DNA of 6,082 bases, taken from the NCBI GenBank assembly GCA_903924445.1, contig CAIYBQ010000494.1, positions 1-6,082 of the forward strand, read 5' to 3'. The notes beneath the pieces were generated by a model, which saw only the letters and a list, made by a program, of their open reading frames with translations, did no database searches and was not told the DNA's origin. The stretch comes from an uncultured Armatimonadota bacterium (lineage in GTDB: Bacteria > Armatimonadota > Armatimonadia > Armatimonadales > Armatimonadaceae). Both the position numbers and the translations under genes were made by a program. Shown piece after piece: positions 1 to 6,003 of the stretch (positions are counted from its first letter, which is position 1; each line of letters opens with the position of its first letter).

Positions 1-22
1 CTATCGGGGTGTTTTGCTTACG

Positions 23-97
23 GGAGGATGATGGGGATCGAACCCACTACCTTCAGAGCCACAATCTGACGCTCTAACCGAATGAGCTACACCCTCC
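23..97 (-). tRNA. tRNA-His (anticodon GTG)
   Basis: The reverse complement folds into a full cloverleaf. The acceptor stem GAGGGTG (96-90) pairs with CATCCTC (30-24). The D stem is GCTC/GAGC. The anticodon stem TCAGA/TCTGA encloses the loop TTGTGGC, with anticodon GTG at 62-60, which reads His codons CAY. The T arm is GTGGG-TTCGATC-CCCAT. Identity is supported by an encoded extra G at -1 (position 97) facing discriminator C73 (position 23), the hallmark pair of histidine tRNA. The bases after C73 read CG and not CCA, so the tail must be added by CCA nucleotidyltransferase. Position 15 is T and position 48 is A, a reversal of the usual purine-15/pyrimidine-48 tertiary pair. The gene points away from the export operon. 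Confidence 0.97.
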
Positions 98-109
98 ATG
101 AAGCGACAA

Positions 110-139
110 AGTCTACCATACGCTTCCAAGCGGTATCAA
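110..139 (-). promoter_or_regulatory. Candidate promoter of tRNA-His
   Basis: Read on the minus strand there is TTGATA (139-134) as a -35 box, an 18-base spacer, then TAGACT (115-110) as a -10 box. The -10 box ends 12 bases before the encoded G-1 of the tRNA, leaving a transcript leader of only a few bases, which is normal for tRNA genes. The -35 box matches the sigma-70 consensus at five of six positions and the -10 box at four of six. Position relative to the tRNA is the main support. Confidence 0.45.
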
Positions 140-146
140 GTGGAAG
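121..146. repeat. Small overlapping inverted repeats in tRNA promoter region
   Basis: CGCTT-CC-AAGCG (121-132) is a perfect 5-base inverted repeat with a 2-base spacer. CTTCCA (123-128) is also the inverse of TGGAAG (141-146). Both overlap the spacer and -35 box of the candidate tRNA promoter. They could be operator-like, or chance in a short non-coding stretch. Confidence 0.3.
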
Positions 147-179
147 AAACCGGGAATCTAAATCTATGTCGGAATCTTA

Positions 180-195
180 AGACGATTGATCGTCT
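180..195. repeat. Perfect 7-bp inverted repeat, operator-like
   Basis: AGACGAT-TG-ATCGTCT is a perfect inverted repeat with 7-base arms and a 2-base spacer, in the non-coding region between the divergent tRNA and the export operon. It is not followed by a T run on either strand, so it does not look like an intrinsic terminator. The near-contiguous symmetry fits a binding site for a dimeric regulator better than an RNA hairpin. No known operator consensus is recognised. Confidence 0.5.
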
Positions 196-230
196 ATTAT
201 CGCATAACCATTTTAACAGCCAGCCGGGAA

Positions 231-244
231 CCGTTGCGCAATGG
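231..244. repeat. Palindrome centred on TTGCGCAA
   Basis: TTGCGCAA (234-241) is a perfect 8-base palindrome. It extends outward as CCG/TGG, giving 14 bases with one G/T mismatch. It lies just upstream of the candidate -35 box at 252-257, where an activator or repressor could bind. Function is inferred from symmetry and position only. Confidence 0.35.
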
Positions 245-251
245 AATTCGT

Positions 252-282
252 TTGACTTAAGGCTGTGGTGATGCTGTGTATC
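252..282 (+). promoter_or_regulatory. Weak candidate promoter for the export operon
   Basis: TTGACT (252-257) is a good -35 match, at five of six bases. The downstream -10 candidates are poor: TGTGTA (275-280) after 17 bases or TGTATC (277-282) after 19 bases. Either would place the transcript start shortly before the ribosome binding site at 301. The weak -10 box could mean a regulated promoter, an alternative sigma factor, or that the true promoter lies elsewhere in 98-300. Confidence 0.25.
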
Positions 283-284
283 AC
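268..284. repeat. Inverted repeat GTGAT-N7-ATCAC
   Basis: GTGAT (268-272) and ATCAC (280-284) form a perfect inverted repeat with a 7-base spacer, overlapping the candidate -10 region of the operon promoter. The half-site resembles that of CRP, but CRP sites have 6 bases between GTGA and TCAC and here there are 9, so it is not a standard CRP site. It could be an operator for another regulator. Confidence 0.35.
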
Positions 285-300
285 TTGATTCGTCGTTATA

Positions 301-306
301 AAGGAG
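301..306 (+). promoter_or_regulatory. Ribosome binding site of the TolC-family gene
   Basis: AAGGAG ends 10 bases before the ATG at 317. An in-frame TAA at 299-301 lies just upstream and no alternative start codon falls between it and 317, so this site and that stop together fix the start of the outer-membrane protein gene. Confidence 0.8.
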
Positions 307-316
307 ATGGTGCAGA

Positions 317-1720
317 ATGGATGCCTTCCCGGTGATTTGTCTGATAATGCCATTTCTGGTGGCTTTGGGTGGGGCACCGCAGGTTCCTCGTAAGGAGCTT
401 ACGCTTCCAGGTGTTCTTAGCCGTGTCGAGGCTGCGTATCCGAAAGTCAAGGGCATCGCGCAGGAAAGGCAGGTCGCTGCCGGCAAGCTGCGTGAAAAGC
501 AAGGCGCCTTTGACACTACGGTCAGCGTTGGACTGGAGTACCTCAGTTATAACAGTGCGAGCAGCCGTGGGAAAAATGCCGAAGCAAGCATCTCAACCGC
601 AACCGTCGAAATGGCGATGCGCAGTGGCGCCAAGCTTCTCGTCGGCCGGGATGCCAACTCTGGGCTTGTCAAGTCTCCAATCTCGAGCACAGGCTCCGAT
701 GGCACTATCTACGCCGGAATAAAACTACCGCTCCTCCGAGGCGCCGGTGTCAACGAGAAGAGCATCGCCGAGCTTCAGGCAAAGCTTGGCCTTCCCCTCG
801 CGGATGCGGCCATCACTCAGGTTATTGTTGCATCCAAGGCTGCCGCAGGTGGAGCCTATTGGGAATGGGTTGCAGCCGGGCGAAAACTGACGGTTGCACG
901 GGATCTGTTGGCACTTGCCGTGTTACGGGCAAAACAGATTGCACGCGAAGTTGAGCTTGGTGCACAGCCGCCGATTGCTGTTACAGAAGCCGAGCAGGAG
1001 GTTCGCCGCCGCGAGGCTGGTCTGAACAAAGCCGACCGGGATGTCCAGAAAGCTGCGATAAAACTTGCCAGCTACCTTTGGCAGGATGATGGAACACCGC
1101 TTCCACCACCAGCTGCTGAGCAACTTCCATCGGAAATGCCAGCCCCTGCCTTTCTGGATGCCGCACGTTTGCAAGTAAGCCGTGAGGGTGCACTCGCCAA
1201 GCGGCCGGAAATCCTTGCGATCGCACTACAGCTTGGTGCTGTTTCCCTAGATGAACGTCTTGCCCTAAACGATGGCCGGCCAGACCTCAGTCTGGTGCTT
1301 CAACCTGGGCAGGATATGGGCCGCCTCGGGATTGGCGAAACCCTCAAAGCTGGAATCAACTTCAGTGTCCCGTTGGGCCGCTGGGATGCATCCGGTCGCC
1401 GGGACACCGCCCGCGCCAAAACCATCAAACTCACCCAAGACCGGGAACTAACCAAGCGTCAGGTGATGCTCGAGGTTGATGATGCATGGTCCGCTATCAA
1501 CGCATCTGTTGAACGTTACCAAGCAACGAATGCCGAAGTTTCCCTTGCAAAACGGCTAGAAGAAGGCGAACGAAAACGCATCGCGGAAGGCGACTCAACT
1601 CTCTTCCTTGTCAACCAGCGCGAACGCGCGACCGCTGAGGCCATTGGCCGCCTCATTGATATCCAACTCGAATACCAGCAGGCACTCCTGGCCCTGGATG
1701 CAGCATCGATCGCGCTTTGA
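317..1720 (+). CDS. TolC-family outer-membrane efflux channel
   Basis: This 467-residue protein is the outer-membrane and periplasmic duct of a tripartite exporter; family members act as trimers. It has the two-repeat architecture of TolC proteins. The N-terminus (about residues 5-20) is a hydrophobic signal sequence with likely cleavage near GGA-PQ. Repeat one has strand-like segments around 68-78 and 130-142, the latter ending in LPLLRGAG, typical of this family. Long helices follow (about 148-215 and 220-255). A proline-rich linker (258-277) leads to repeat two, which starts with the familiar AKRPEILAI and has strands around 322-330 and 343-355. It closes with helices carrying the conserved GDSTLFLVNQRE (425-436). 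Length matches typical TolC homologues. It is first in the operon, 21 bases before the ABC gene. The signal peptide lacks a positive charge before its hydrophobic core, which is unusual. Family is certain; the substrate is not known. Confidence 0.93.
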   Translation: MDAFPVICLIMPFLVALGGAPQVPRKELTLPGVLSRVEAAYPKVKGIAQERQVAAGKLREKQGAFDTTVSVGLEYLSYNSASSRGKNAEASISTATVEMAMRSGAKLLVGRDANSGLVKSPISSTGSDGTIYAGIKLPLLRGAGVNEKSIAELQAKLGLPLADAAITQVIVASKAAAGGAYWEWVAAGRKLTVARDLLALAVLRAKQIAREVELGAQPPIAVTEAEQEVRRREAGLNKADRDVQKAAIKLASYLWQDDGTPLPPPAAEQLPSEMPAPAFLDAARLQVSREGALAKRPEILAIALQLGAVSLDERLALNDGRPDLSLVLQPGQDMGRLGIGETLKAGINFSVPLGRWDASGRRDTARAKTIKLTQDRELTKRQVMLEVDDAWSAINASVERYQATNAEVSLAKRLEEGERKRIAEGDSTLFLVNQRERATAEAIGRLIDIQLEYQQALLALDAASIAL

Positions 1721-1729
1721 TGAAACCGT

Positions 1730-1734
1730 AGGAA
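1730..1734 (+). promoter_or_regulatory. Ribosome binding site of the ABC exporter gene
   Basis: AGGAA lies in the 21-base gap after the outer-membrane protein stop and ends 7 bases before the ATG at 1742. It supports this start and translation as the second gene of a shared transcript. Confidence 0.6.
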
Positions 1735-1741
1735 CCCCACG

Positions 1742-3532
1742 ATGAGCCAACACAACGAAACAACAACTGACCACCACGCTCACCCGACGGCGCTTCAGCG
1801 CTTTTTTTACCTGATGCGGCAAGAGCGGGGGGACATGATCGTCTTGGTCACCTACACAATGGTGGCTGGGTTGACTGCACTGGCCGTTCCGCTCGCAACG
1901 CAAGCCCTGGTAAACATCGTCGCCGCCGGCGTTCTTGTGCAGCCACTGGTAGTGTTGACGATTCTGGTGTTCTTCGGGATGGTTGTCACGGGCATCCTCC
2001 AGCTCATGAAGCTCTCTCTCGTTGAGCGACTTCAGCAACGGGTGTTTGCAAAGGTTGCGCTCGAAATGGCCCACCGGATGGTGAATGTCCGTGTGCAGTC
2101 CGTGCATGGCGAGTATGCCCCAGAACTGATCAATCGCTTTTTTGATGTCCTGACGATCCAAAAAACGCTGTCAAAGCTGCTCCTGGATGGCTTGACAGTC
2201 TCCCTCCAGGCATTTGTTGGACTCGTTCTGCTCGCCGTCTATAGCCCACTTCTTCTTGGGTTTGACATTCTGATACTGATGTCCATGGCATTTATCATAG
2301 GGGTACTGGGAATCGGTGGCCTGCGTACAAGCATCATCGAGAGCAAAGAAAAGTACCGTGTTGCCGACTGGTTGGAAGAGCTCGCCAGGTGTCATATTGG
2401 TCTCAAGCTCCACGCTGATGGCGATTACCTCATGGAACGCGCCGACCTCGCGGTCGTCAAATACATCAAAGCCCGGCAGAAACACTTCGCGGTCTACTAC
2501 CGACAGGCCGCTGGTAGCTACTTCTTTCAGGCATTCGCAAGCGCCGGCGTCCTCGCAATCGGCGGCTGGCTGGTCATCAACCGCCAGCTGACCCTCGGAC
2601 AGCTCGTCGCAGCACAGATCATCGTCGTCTCAGTACTCGCATCCCTCGATAAGCTCGTCCGGCAGGCGGATCAGGTCTTTGACCTCCTCACCGGCCTCGA
2701 CAAAGTTGGTCACGTGACGGACCTTGTGACCGAGCGGACTGGCGGCTACGAGCTGCCCGGAGGTTCACATCTTCCTGGTGTCGTGATCAAGTGTCACGGT
2801 ATCCGCTTCGCGTATCACGAGTCTCAGGAAGTCCTGACCGGAATCGAGTTTGATCTTAAGTCCGGAGACCGAGTCAGCCTAGTCGGTGCCAGTGGCGCCG
2901 GGAAGTCAACGCTTGCGATGATCCTCTGTGGACTTGAAGAGCCGACACATGGCACGGTTGAGCTGGATGGATTTGATGTCCGGGCGCTTGACCTTGCAAG
3001 TCTTCGCCGCGAGGTGACGATGGTCGGTTACACGAACGAAATCTTCGAGGGGTCGCTCGAAGAAAATGTCCGTGCAGGTCGTGAATGGGTCACGCATCAG
3101 GATGTCTGGTGGGCGCTTGAAATTGCACAGCTCGCCGATGAGATAGCGCGGATGCCGCAGGGGACCAGCCTCCAGCTTGTCTCCGCAGGTATGAACTTCT
3201 CACGTGGGCAGATTCAGAGACTGCTGCTTGCTCGCGCTGTTGCCGGCCGGCCACGGCTGTTGATTCTCGATGAGGCATTTACTGGAATCGATGAGCGCAC
3301 AACCATGGGCATCCTTGACAAAATCTACGCTCCGGAAAACAGCTGGACGATTGTTGATATTTCGCATGACTCCGAAGTCGTCCTGCGTTCCAGCCGCGTC
3401 GATGTCCTTGATGGTGGACGGATAGTCGAGAGCGGCACACCCATTGAACTTGCAAATCAGGAAACCAGCGCTTTCCGTGAGCTTTTCCCGTTCCTGACCG
3501 CGCGCGTTCTTGCTGAGAGGGCATCCCAATGA
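1742..3532 (+). CDS. Half-size ABC exporter, fused membrane and ATPase domains
   Basis: This 596-residue protein should be the inner-membrane motor of the export system, active as a dimer. A short His-rich start (residues 1-20) precedes an exporter-type membrane domain with about six helices (roughly 32-54, 66-88, 147-168, 169-193, 258-280, 285-303). The ATPase domain (about 348-585) has A-loop Tyr358, Walker A GASGAGKST (382-390), Walker B LLILD with catalytic Glu (506-511), D-loop TGID and switch His542. Two motifs are non-canonical. The signature reads FSRGQ (486-490) where LSGGQ is usual, and the Q-loop glutamine appears replaced by Tyr430. There is no C39 peptidase or peptidase-like domain, so leader cleavage is not expected from this protein. 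The gene sits between channel and adaptor genes and overlaps the latter by ATGA, implying translational coupling. Substrate cannot be inferred; a peptide, protein or lipid-like molecule is possible. Confidence 0.93.
   Translation: MSQHNETTTDHHAHPTALQRFFYLMRQERGDMIVLVTYTMVAGLTALAVPLATQALVNIVAAGVLVQPLVVLTILVFFGMVVTGILQLMKLSLVERLQQRVFAKVALEMAHRMVNVRVQSVHGEYAPELINRFFDVLTIQKTLSKLLLDGLTVSLQAFVGLVLLAVYSPLLLGFDILILMSMAFIIGVLGIGGLRTSIIESKEKYRVADWLEELARCHIGLKLHADGDYLMERADLAVVKYIKARQKHFAVYYRQAAGSYFFQAFASAGVLAIGGWLVINRQLTLGQLVAAQIIVVSVLASLDKLVRQADQVFDLLTGLDKVGHVTDLVTERTGGYELPGGSHLPGVVIKCHGIRFAYHESQEVLTGIEFDLKSGDRVSLVGASGAGKSTLAMILCGLEEPTHGTVELDGFDVRALDLASLRREVTMVGYTNEIFEGSLEENVRAGREWVTHQDVWWALEIAQLADEIARMPQGTSLQLVSAGMNFSRGQIQRLLLARAVAGRPRLLILDEAFTGIDERTTMGILDKIYAPENSWTIVDISHDSEVVLRSSRVDVLDGGRIVESGTPIELANQETSAFRELFPFLTARVLAERASQ
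3515..3520 (+). promoter_or_regulatory. Ribosome binding site of the adaptor gene, inside the ABC gene
   Basis: GAGAGG ends 8 bases before the ATG at 3529 and lies within the last codons of the ABC exporter gene. With the ATGA stop/start overlap it fixes the adaptor start and suggests coupled translation. Confidence 0.6.
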
Positions 3533-5181
3533 CAACGCCATCCAACGCCACCGTTCGAAACCACAGAAGCATTGACTTGGTCAGGCCAGCTAAGAGTGGA
3601 AGGCGAATCGCCATCATCCTGATCTTCCTCGTTGCATCCGTTGCCCTTGGGCTTATTTTCATTCCGTGGCAGCAGACGGTCACTGGCTACGGTACGGTCT
3701 CCGTTTTCAGTGCGATGGACCGGCCGCAAAACATCGAAGCGCAGATATCCGGGCGGGTGGTCAGGTGGAATATACAAGAAGGACAGACGGTTGCTGCAGG
3801 GGATGTCATCGCAGAACTCGACGACATCGACTCGAAGTTCCTCGACCCCGAGCAGGAAAGCCGCATCATCACCCAGCTTGCAGCACTAACCGAACAACGG
3901 GCCCGCGCTACGGGGCGCATTGAAAGGCTTCAGGCGCAGGTTGACCAGCTCACGCTGAGCCGTGATGCCGCCATGGACACTGCAAAGCAGCGCATTTCGC
4001 AGGCTAAACAGCGCTACAAGGGCGCCCAGCAGGCTGTCATCGGCGTTCGCAAGTCCGGGCAGATTGCAAAGGATGTCGTCGAAAGTGGCGCGGCCGAACG
4101 TGCTGAGCAGGCGCGGCTGCGTGTTCAACAGTCCGAGCAGGCACTTACAGCGACTCGGCAAGAACTTGACACAAGCCGGTATCAGAGAGAGCGTATCAAA
4201 ACTCTTTTTGATGAGGGACTTCGCTCAAAGCGCGACTTTGAAATTGCCGAAAATGACTTTGTAAAGCGCAAAACCGATGTCGAGCGTGCTGACCTTGCGC
4301 TCAAGGTCGCGATGCGTGATGCTACTGTCGGAAACCTTGACAAAAACCGTGCGGGCCTTGAAGTTGACCGTGTGCAGACGGACATTGAACGTGCAATCGC
4401 AGCCCTCGATGTCGCAGCAAAAGATGTCCTAACGGCACAGCTGGACCAGGCGAAAGTCACATCGGATACCGCAGCAACCCTCGATGCCATCGGTGCAACC
4501 ATGGAAAGCGCTCGGGAATCCGTTGCCAAAATCGATGCTGACATCCAAAAACTGCGAATTGAGCAAAGTAATGTTGGGCAGCGGGCAACGCAGCAGGTAG
4601 TGCGTTCCCCGGCGGCTGGTCGCATCGTGCGGTTATTACAAGTCGGCGCTGGAGCCACGGTAAAGGCTGGCGATGTGCTTGCGGTACTGTCACCGGATAC
4701 GAAAGATCGTGCCGTTGAACTGATGGTCACGGACAACGATGTTGCGCTTTTGCGCGAGGGGCTGCCCGTCCGTATTCAGCTTGCTGGCTGGCCTGCGCTG
4801 CAGTTTTCTGGATGGCCAAGTGCGGCTGTCGGAACATTCGCCGGGCGTGTGGCGGTAATCGATGCGCTGGATGATGGAACGGCAAGCTACCGTGTTGTGG
4901 TGAAACCGGATGTCGAAGCGATTGCAGCTAAGAAGGAAGACCCATGGCCACGGGCAGACCTCCTCAGGCCAGGAGCCGAGGCTACTGGATGGATCCTCCT
5001 TGGAGAGGTTTCCCTCGGCTATGAACTTTGGAGACAGTTCAATGCCTTCCCGCCAACGGTTGAGCGGCCGATTCCGGGCGCTGTTGGTCCTAAAGAAGGT
5101 CAGGGAGAAAAGGCATCCAAGGATAAGGGCAAGTCCGGCGATAAGAAGTCTCCGTACATCAAGCTCAAGCTACCAAAGTAA
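3529..5181 (+). CDS. HlyD-type membrane fusion protein (periplasmic adaptor)
   Basis: This 550-residue protein should link the ABC exporter to the outer-membrane channel. A short cytoplasmic start with basic residues precedes one membrane helix (about 26-46), giving an N-in, C-out topology as in HlyD. Residues 66-100 are the first half of a lipoyl-like domain, with GRVVRWNIQEGQTVAAGD. A long charged Q/A/R/E-rich helical hairpin spans about 105-355. The second lipoyl half (356-390, SPAAGRIVRLLQVGAGATVKAGD) and a beta-barrel region (392-490) follow. At mid-hairpin, R222, L226 and S233 have the R-x3-L-x6-S spacing that AcrA-type adaptors use to bind TolC. Each hairpin arm is over 110 residues, far longer than in RND-pump adaptors and in line with type I secretion adaptors. 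The last 31 residues hold ten lysines. The start overlaps the ABC stop by ATGA. Family assignment is firm; the cargo is unknown. Confidence 0.94.
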   Translation: MTTPSNATVRNHRSIDLVRPAKSGRRIAIILIFLVASVALGLIFIPWQQTVTGYGTVSVFSAMDRPQNIEAQISGRVVRWNIQEGQTVAAGDVIAELDDIDSKFLDPEQESRIITQLAALTEQRARATGRIERLQAQVDQLTLSRDAAMDTAKQRISQAKQRYKGAQQAVIGVRKSGQIAKDVVESGAAERAEQARLRVQQSEQALTATRQELDTSRYQRERIKTLFDEGLRSKRDFEIAENDFVKRKTDVERADLALKVAMRDATVGNLDKNRAGLEVDRVQTDIERAIAALDVAAKDVLTAQLDQAKVTSDTAATLDAIGATMESARESVAKIDADIQKLRIEQSNVGQRATQQVVRSPAAGRIVRLLQVGAGATVKAGDVLAVLSPDTKDRAVELMVTDNDVALLREGLPVRIQLAGWPALQFSGWPSAAVGTFAGRVAVIDALDDGTASYRVVVKPDVEAIAAKKEDPWPRADLLRPGAEATGWILLGEVSLGYELWRQFNAFPPTVERPIPGAVGPKEGQGEKASKDKGKSGDKKSPYIKLKLPK

Positions 5182-5210
5182 GGCTTTGGTGTGCACGCTA
5201 TGATGTTGCC

Positions 5211-5957
5211 ATGATGCAAACGGCTAAGCAGTTTCTGGTTTCCTGTCATCGGGGATGCACCGAACGTGCACCGGAAAACACGGTAGCCGCTGCCCGGGAT
5301 GCGCTGCGCCTCGGGGTGGATTTGATTGAGTGTGATGTCCGCACCACCGCGGATGGCCACTTGGTCATCATGCATGACAGTACGGTTGATCGTACGACGG
5401 ATGGTTTTGGACCGATATCTGGGATGACGCTTGCGCAGGTTCGCCGCCTGCGCATCCGTGACACGCGCTTTGCAAGTGTTGGAACCCACCGTGTTCCGAC
5501 GCTTGCGGAGCTGGTGAAGGCTGTAGATGGGCGGGCCGGCTTTTACATCGACACCAAGGATGTCCACCCGGCGGCCGTAAAGCGCATCATCCGTGACCCA
5601 AAGGTGATCGCAAAGAGCTTTGCCTACATCTCCACAGATGAAGCACTTCTCTGGAAACAACACATCCCGGAGCTGCGGCTCATGGCAACAGCTCCTGATG
5701 ATGTACACACACCCAAGCAGCTGCAGGATTTTGTCACGAAGTTTCAGCTGTCGGCACTCGATGGCCCATTGACGCTTACCAAAGAGCAAGTTGCCGCGGC
5801 TTTTGAGCTGGGTGTTGTCTACATCCCGGATACGCTCACACTGAACGAAGGGCCGGACATCTGGTTGGATGTCATCGCCAGAGGGGCCGGAGGCATTCAA
5901 ACCGACCGTCCAACCGCACTGCTGAGTTTTCTGCGCAAGCATGGGATGACACACTAG
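5211..5957 (+). CDS. Glycerophosphodiester phosphodiesterase (GDPD family)
   Basis: Family members hydrolyse glycerophosphodiesters, from phospholipid turnover, to glycerol-3-phosphate and an alcohol, using a metal-dependent TIM barrel. The 248-residue length is typical of small cytoplasmic UgpQ-like enzymes. Visible motifs are HRG (13-15, catalytic His13), PENT (21-24), the metal pair Glu40 and Asp42 in IECD, His55-Asp56 (second catalytic His), DRTTDGFG (60-67), VPTL (95-98) and the closing GIQTDRP (228-234). The strand that usually reads E-x-K has Asp114-Thr-Lys116 here, a conservative change at a likely metal ligand. There is no signal peptide, so it should be cytoplasmic. The gene starts 29 bases after the adaptor gene with no terminator between, so co-transcription is plausible. 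No strong ribosome binding site is seen; ATG 5214 is an alternative start. The exact substrate, or a relative activity such as phospholipase D-like cleavage, cannot be told from sequence. Confidence 0.93.
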   Translation: MMQTAKQFLVSCHRGCTERAPENTVAAARDALRLGVDLIECDVRTTADGHLVIMHDSTVDRTTDGFGPISGMTLAQVRRLRIRDTRFASVGTHRVPTLAELVKAVDGRAGFYIDTKDVHPAAVKRIIRDPKVIAKSFAYISTDEALLWKQHIPELRLMATAPDDVHTPKQLQDFVTKFQLSALDGPLTLTKEQVAAAFELGVVYIPDTLTLNEGPDIWLDVIARGAGGIQTDRPTALLSFLRKHGMTH

Positions 5958-5989
5958 CAAATCATTTTGTGTGCGTGTTAGATAGCCAC

Positions 5990-5994
5990 AGGAG
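5990..5994 (+). promoter_or_regulatory. Ribosome binding site of the last, partial gene
   Basis: AGGAG ends 9 bases before the ATG at 6004. It is the main support for a real gene starting there, as only 26 codons are inside the window. Confidence 0.65.
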
Positions 5995-6003
5995 TCCATC
6001 AAG

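Noticed and set aside
153..177. Direct repeat of GGAATCT (153-159 and 171-177)
   Set aside because: Two 7-base copies 18 bases apart in AT-richer non-coding DNA are easily due to chance, and no third copy is seen nearby.
268..284. CRP (cAMP receptor protein) binding site
   Set aside because: The half-sites GTGA and TCAC are present, but they are separated by 9 bases where CRP needs 6, so it was kept only as a generic inverted repeat.
136..516. 126-codon minus-strand open frame across the operon leader
   Set aside because: It overlaps the start of the channel gene, its ribosome binding site and the upstream inverted repeats. The translation has no recognisable features and the frame is likely chance.
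1595..2161. 188-codon minus-strand open frame spanning the channel/ABC gene junction
   Set aside because: It is antisense to two well-supported genes, its His/Gln-rich translation matches no family I recognise, and it would cross a junction already explained by the plus-strand operon.
4182..4736. 184-codon minus-strand open frame opposite the adaptor hairpin
   Set aside because: Its Ser/Arg/Ala-rich, low-complexity translation is the antisense image of the coiled-coil repeats of the adaptor. There is no ribosome binding site or domain to support it.
5950..5973. CACAC / GTGTG inverted repeat as a terminator after the phosphodiesterase gene
   Set aside because: The stem is only 5 bases with a 14-base loop, it starts inside the coding region, and no T run follows. 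It is too weak to call a terminator.
5100..6002. Long 300-codon open frame on the minus strand opposite the phosphodiesterase
   Set aside because: It lies antisense to a gene with a full set of GDPD catalytic motifs. Its translation shows no recognisable domain. It is best explained as a shadow of the plus-strand codon pattern.
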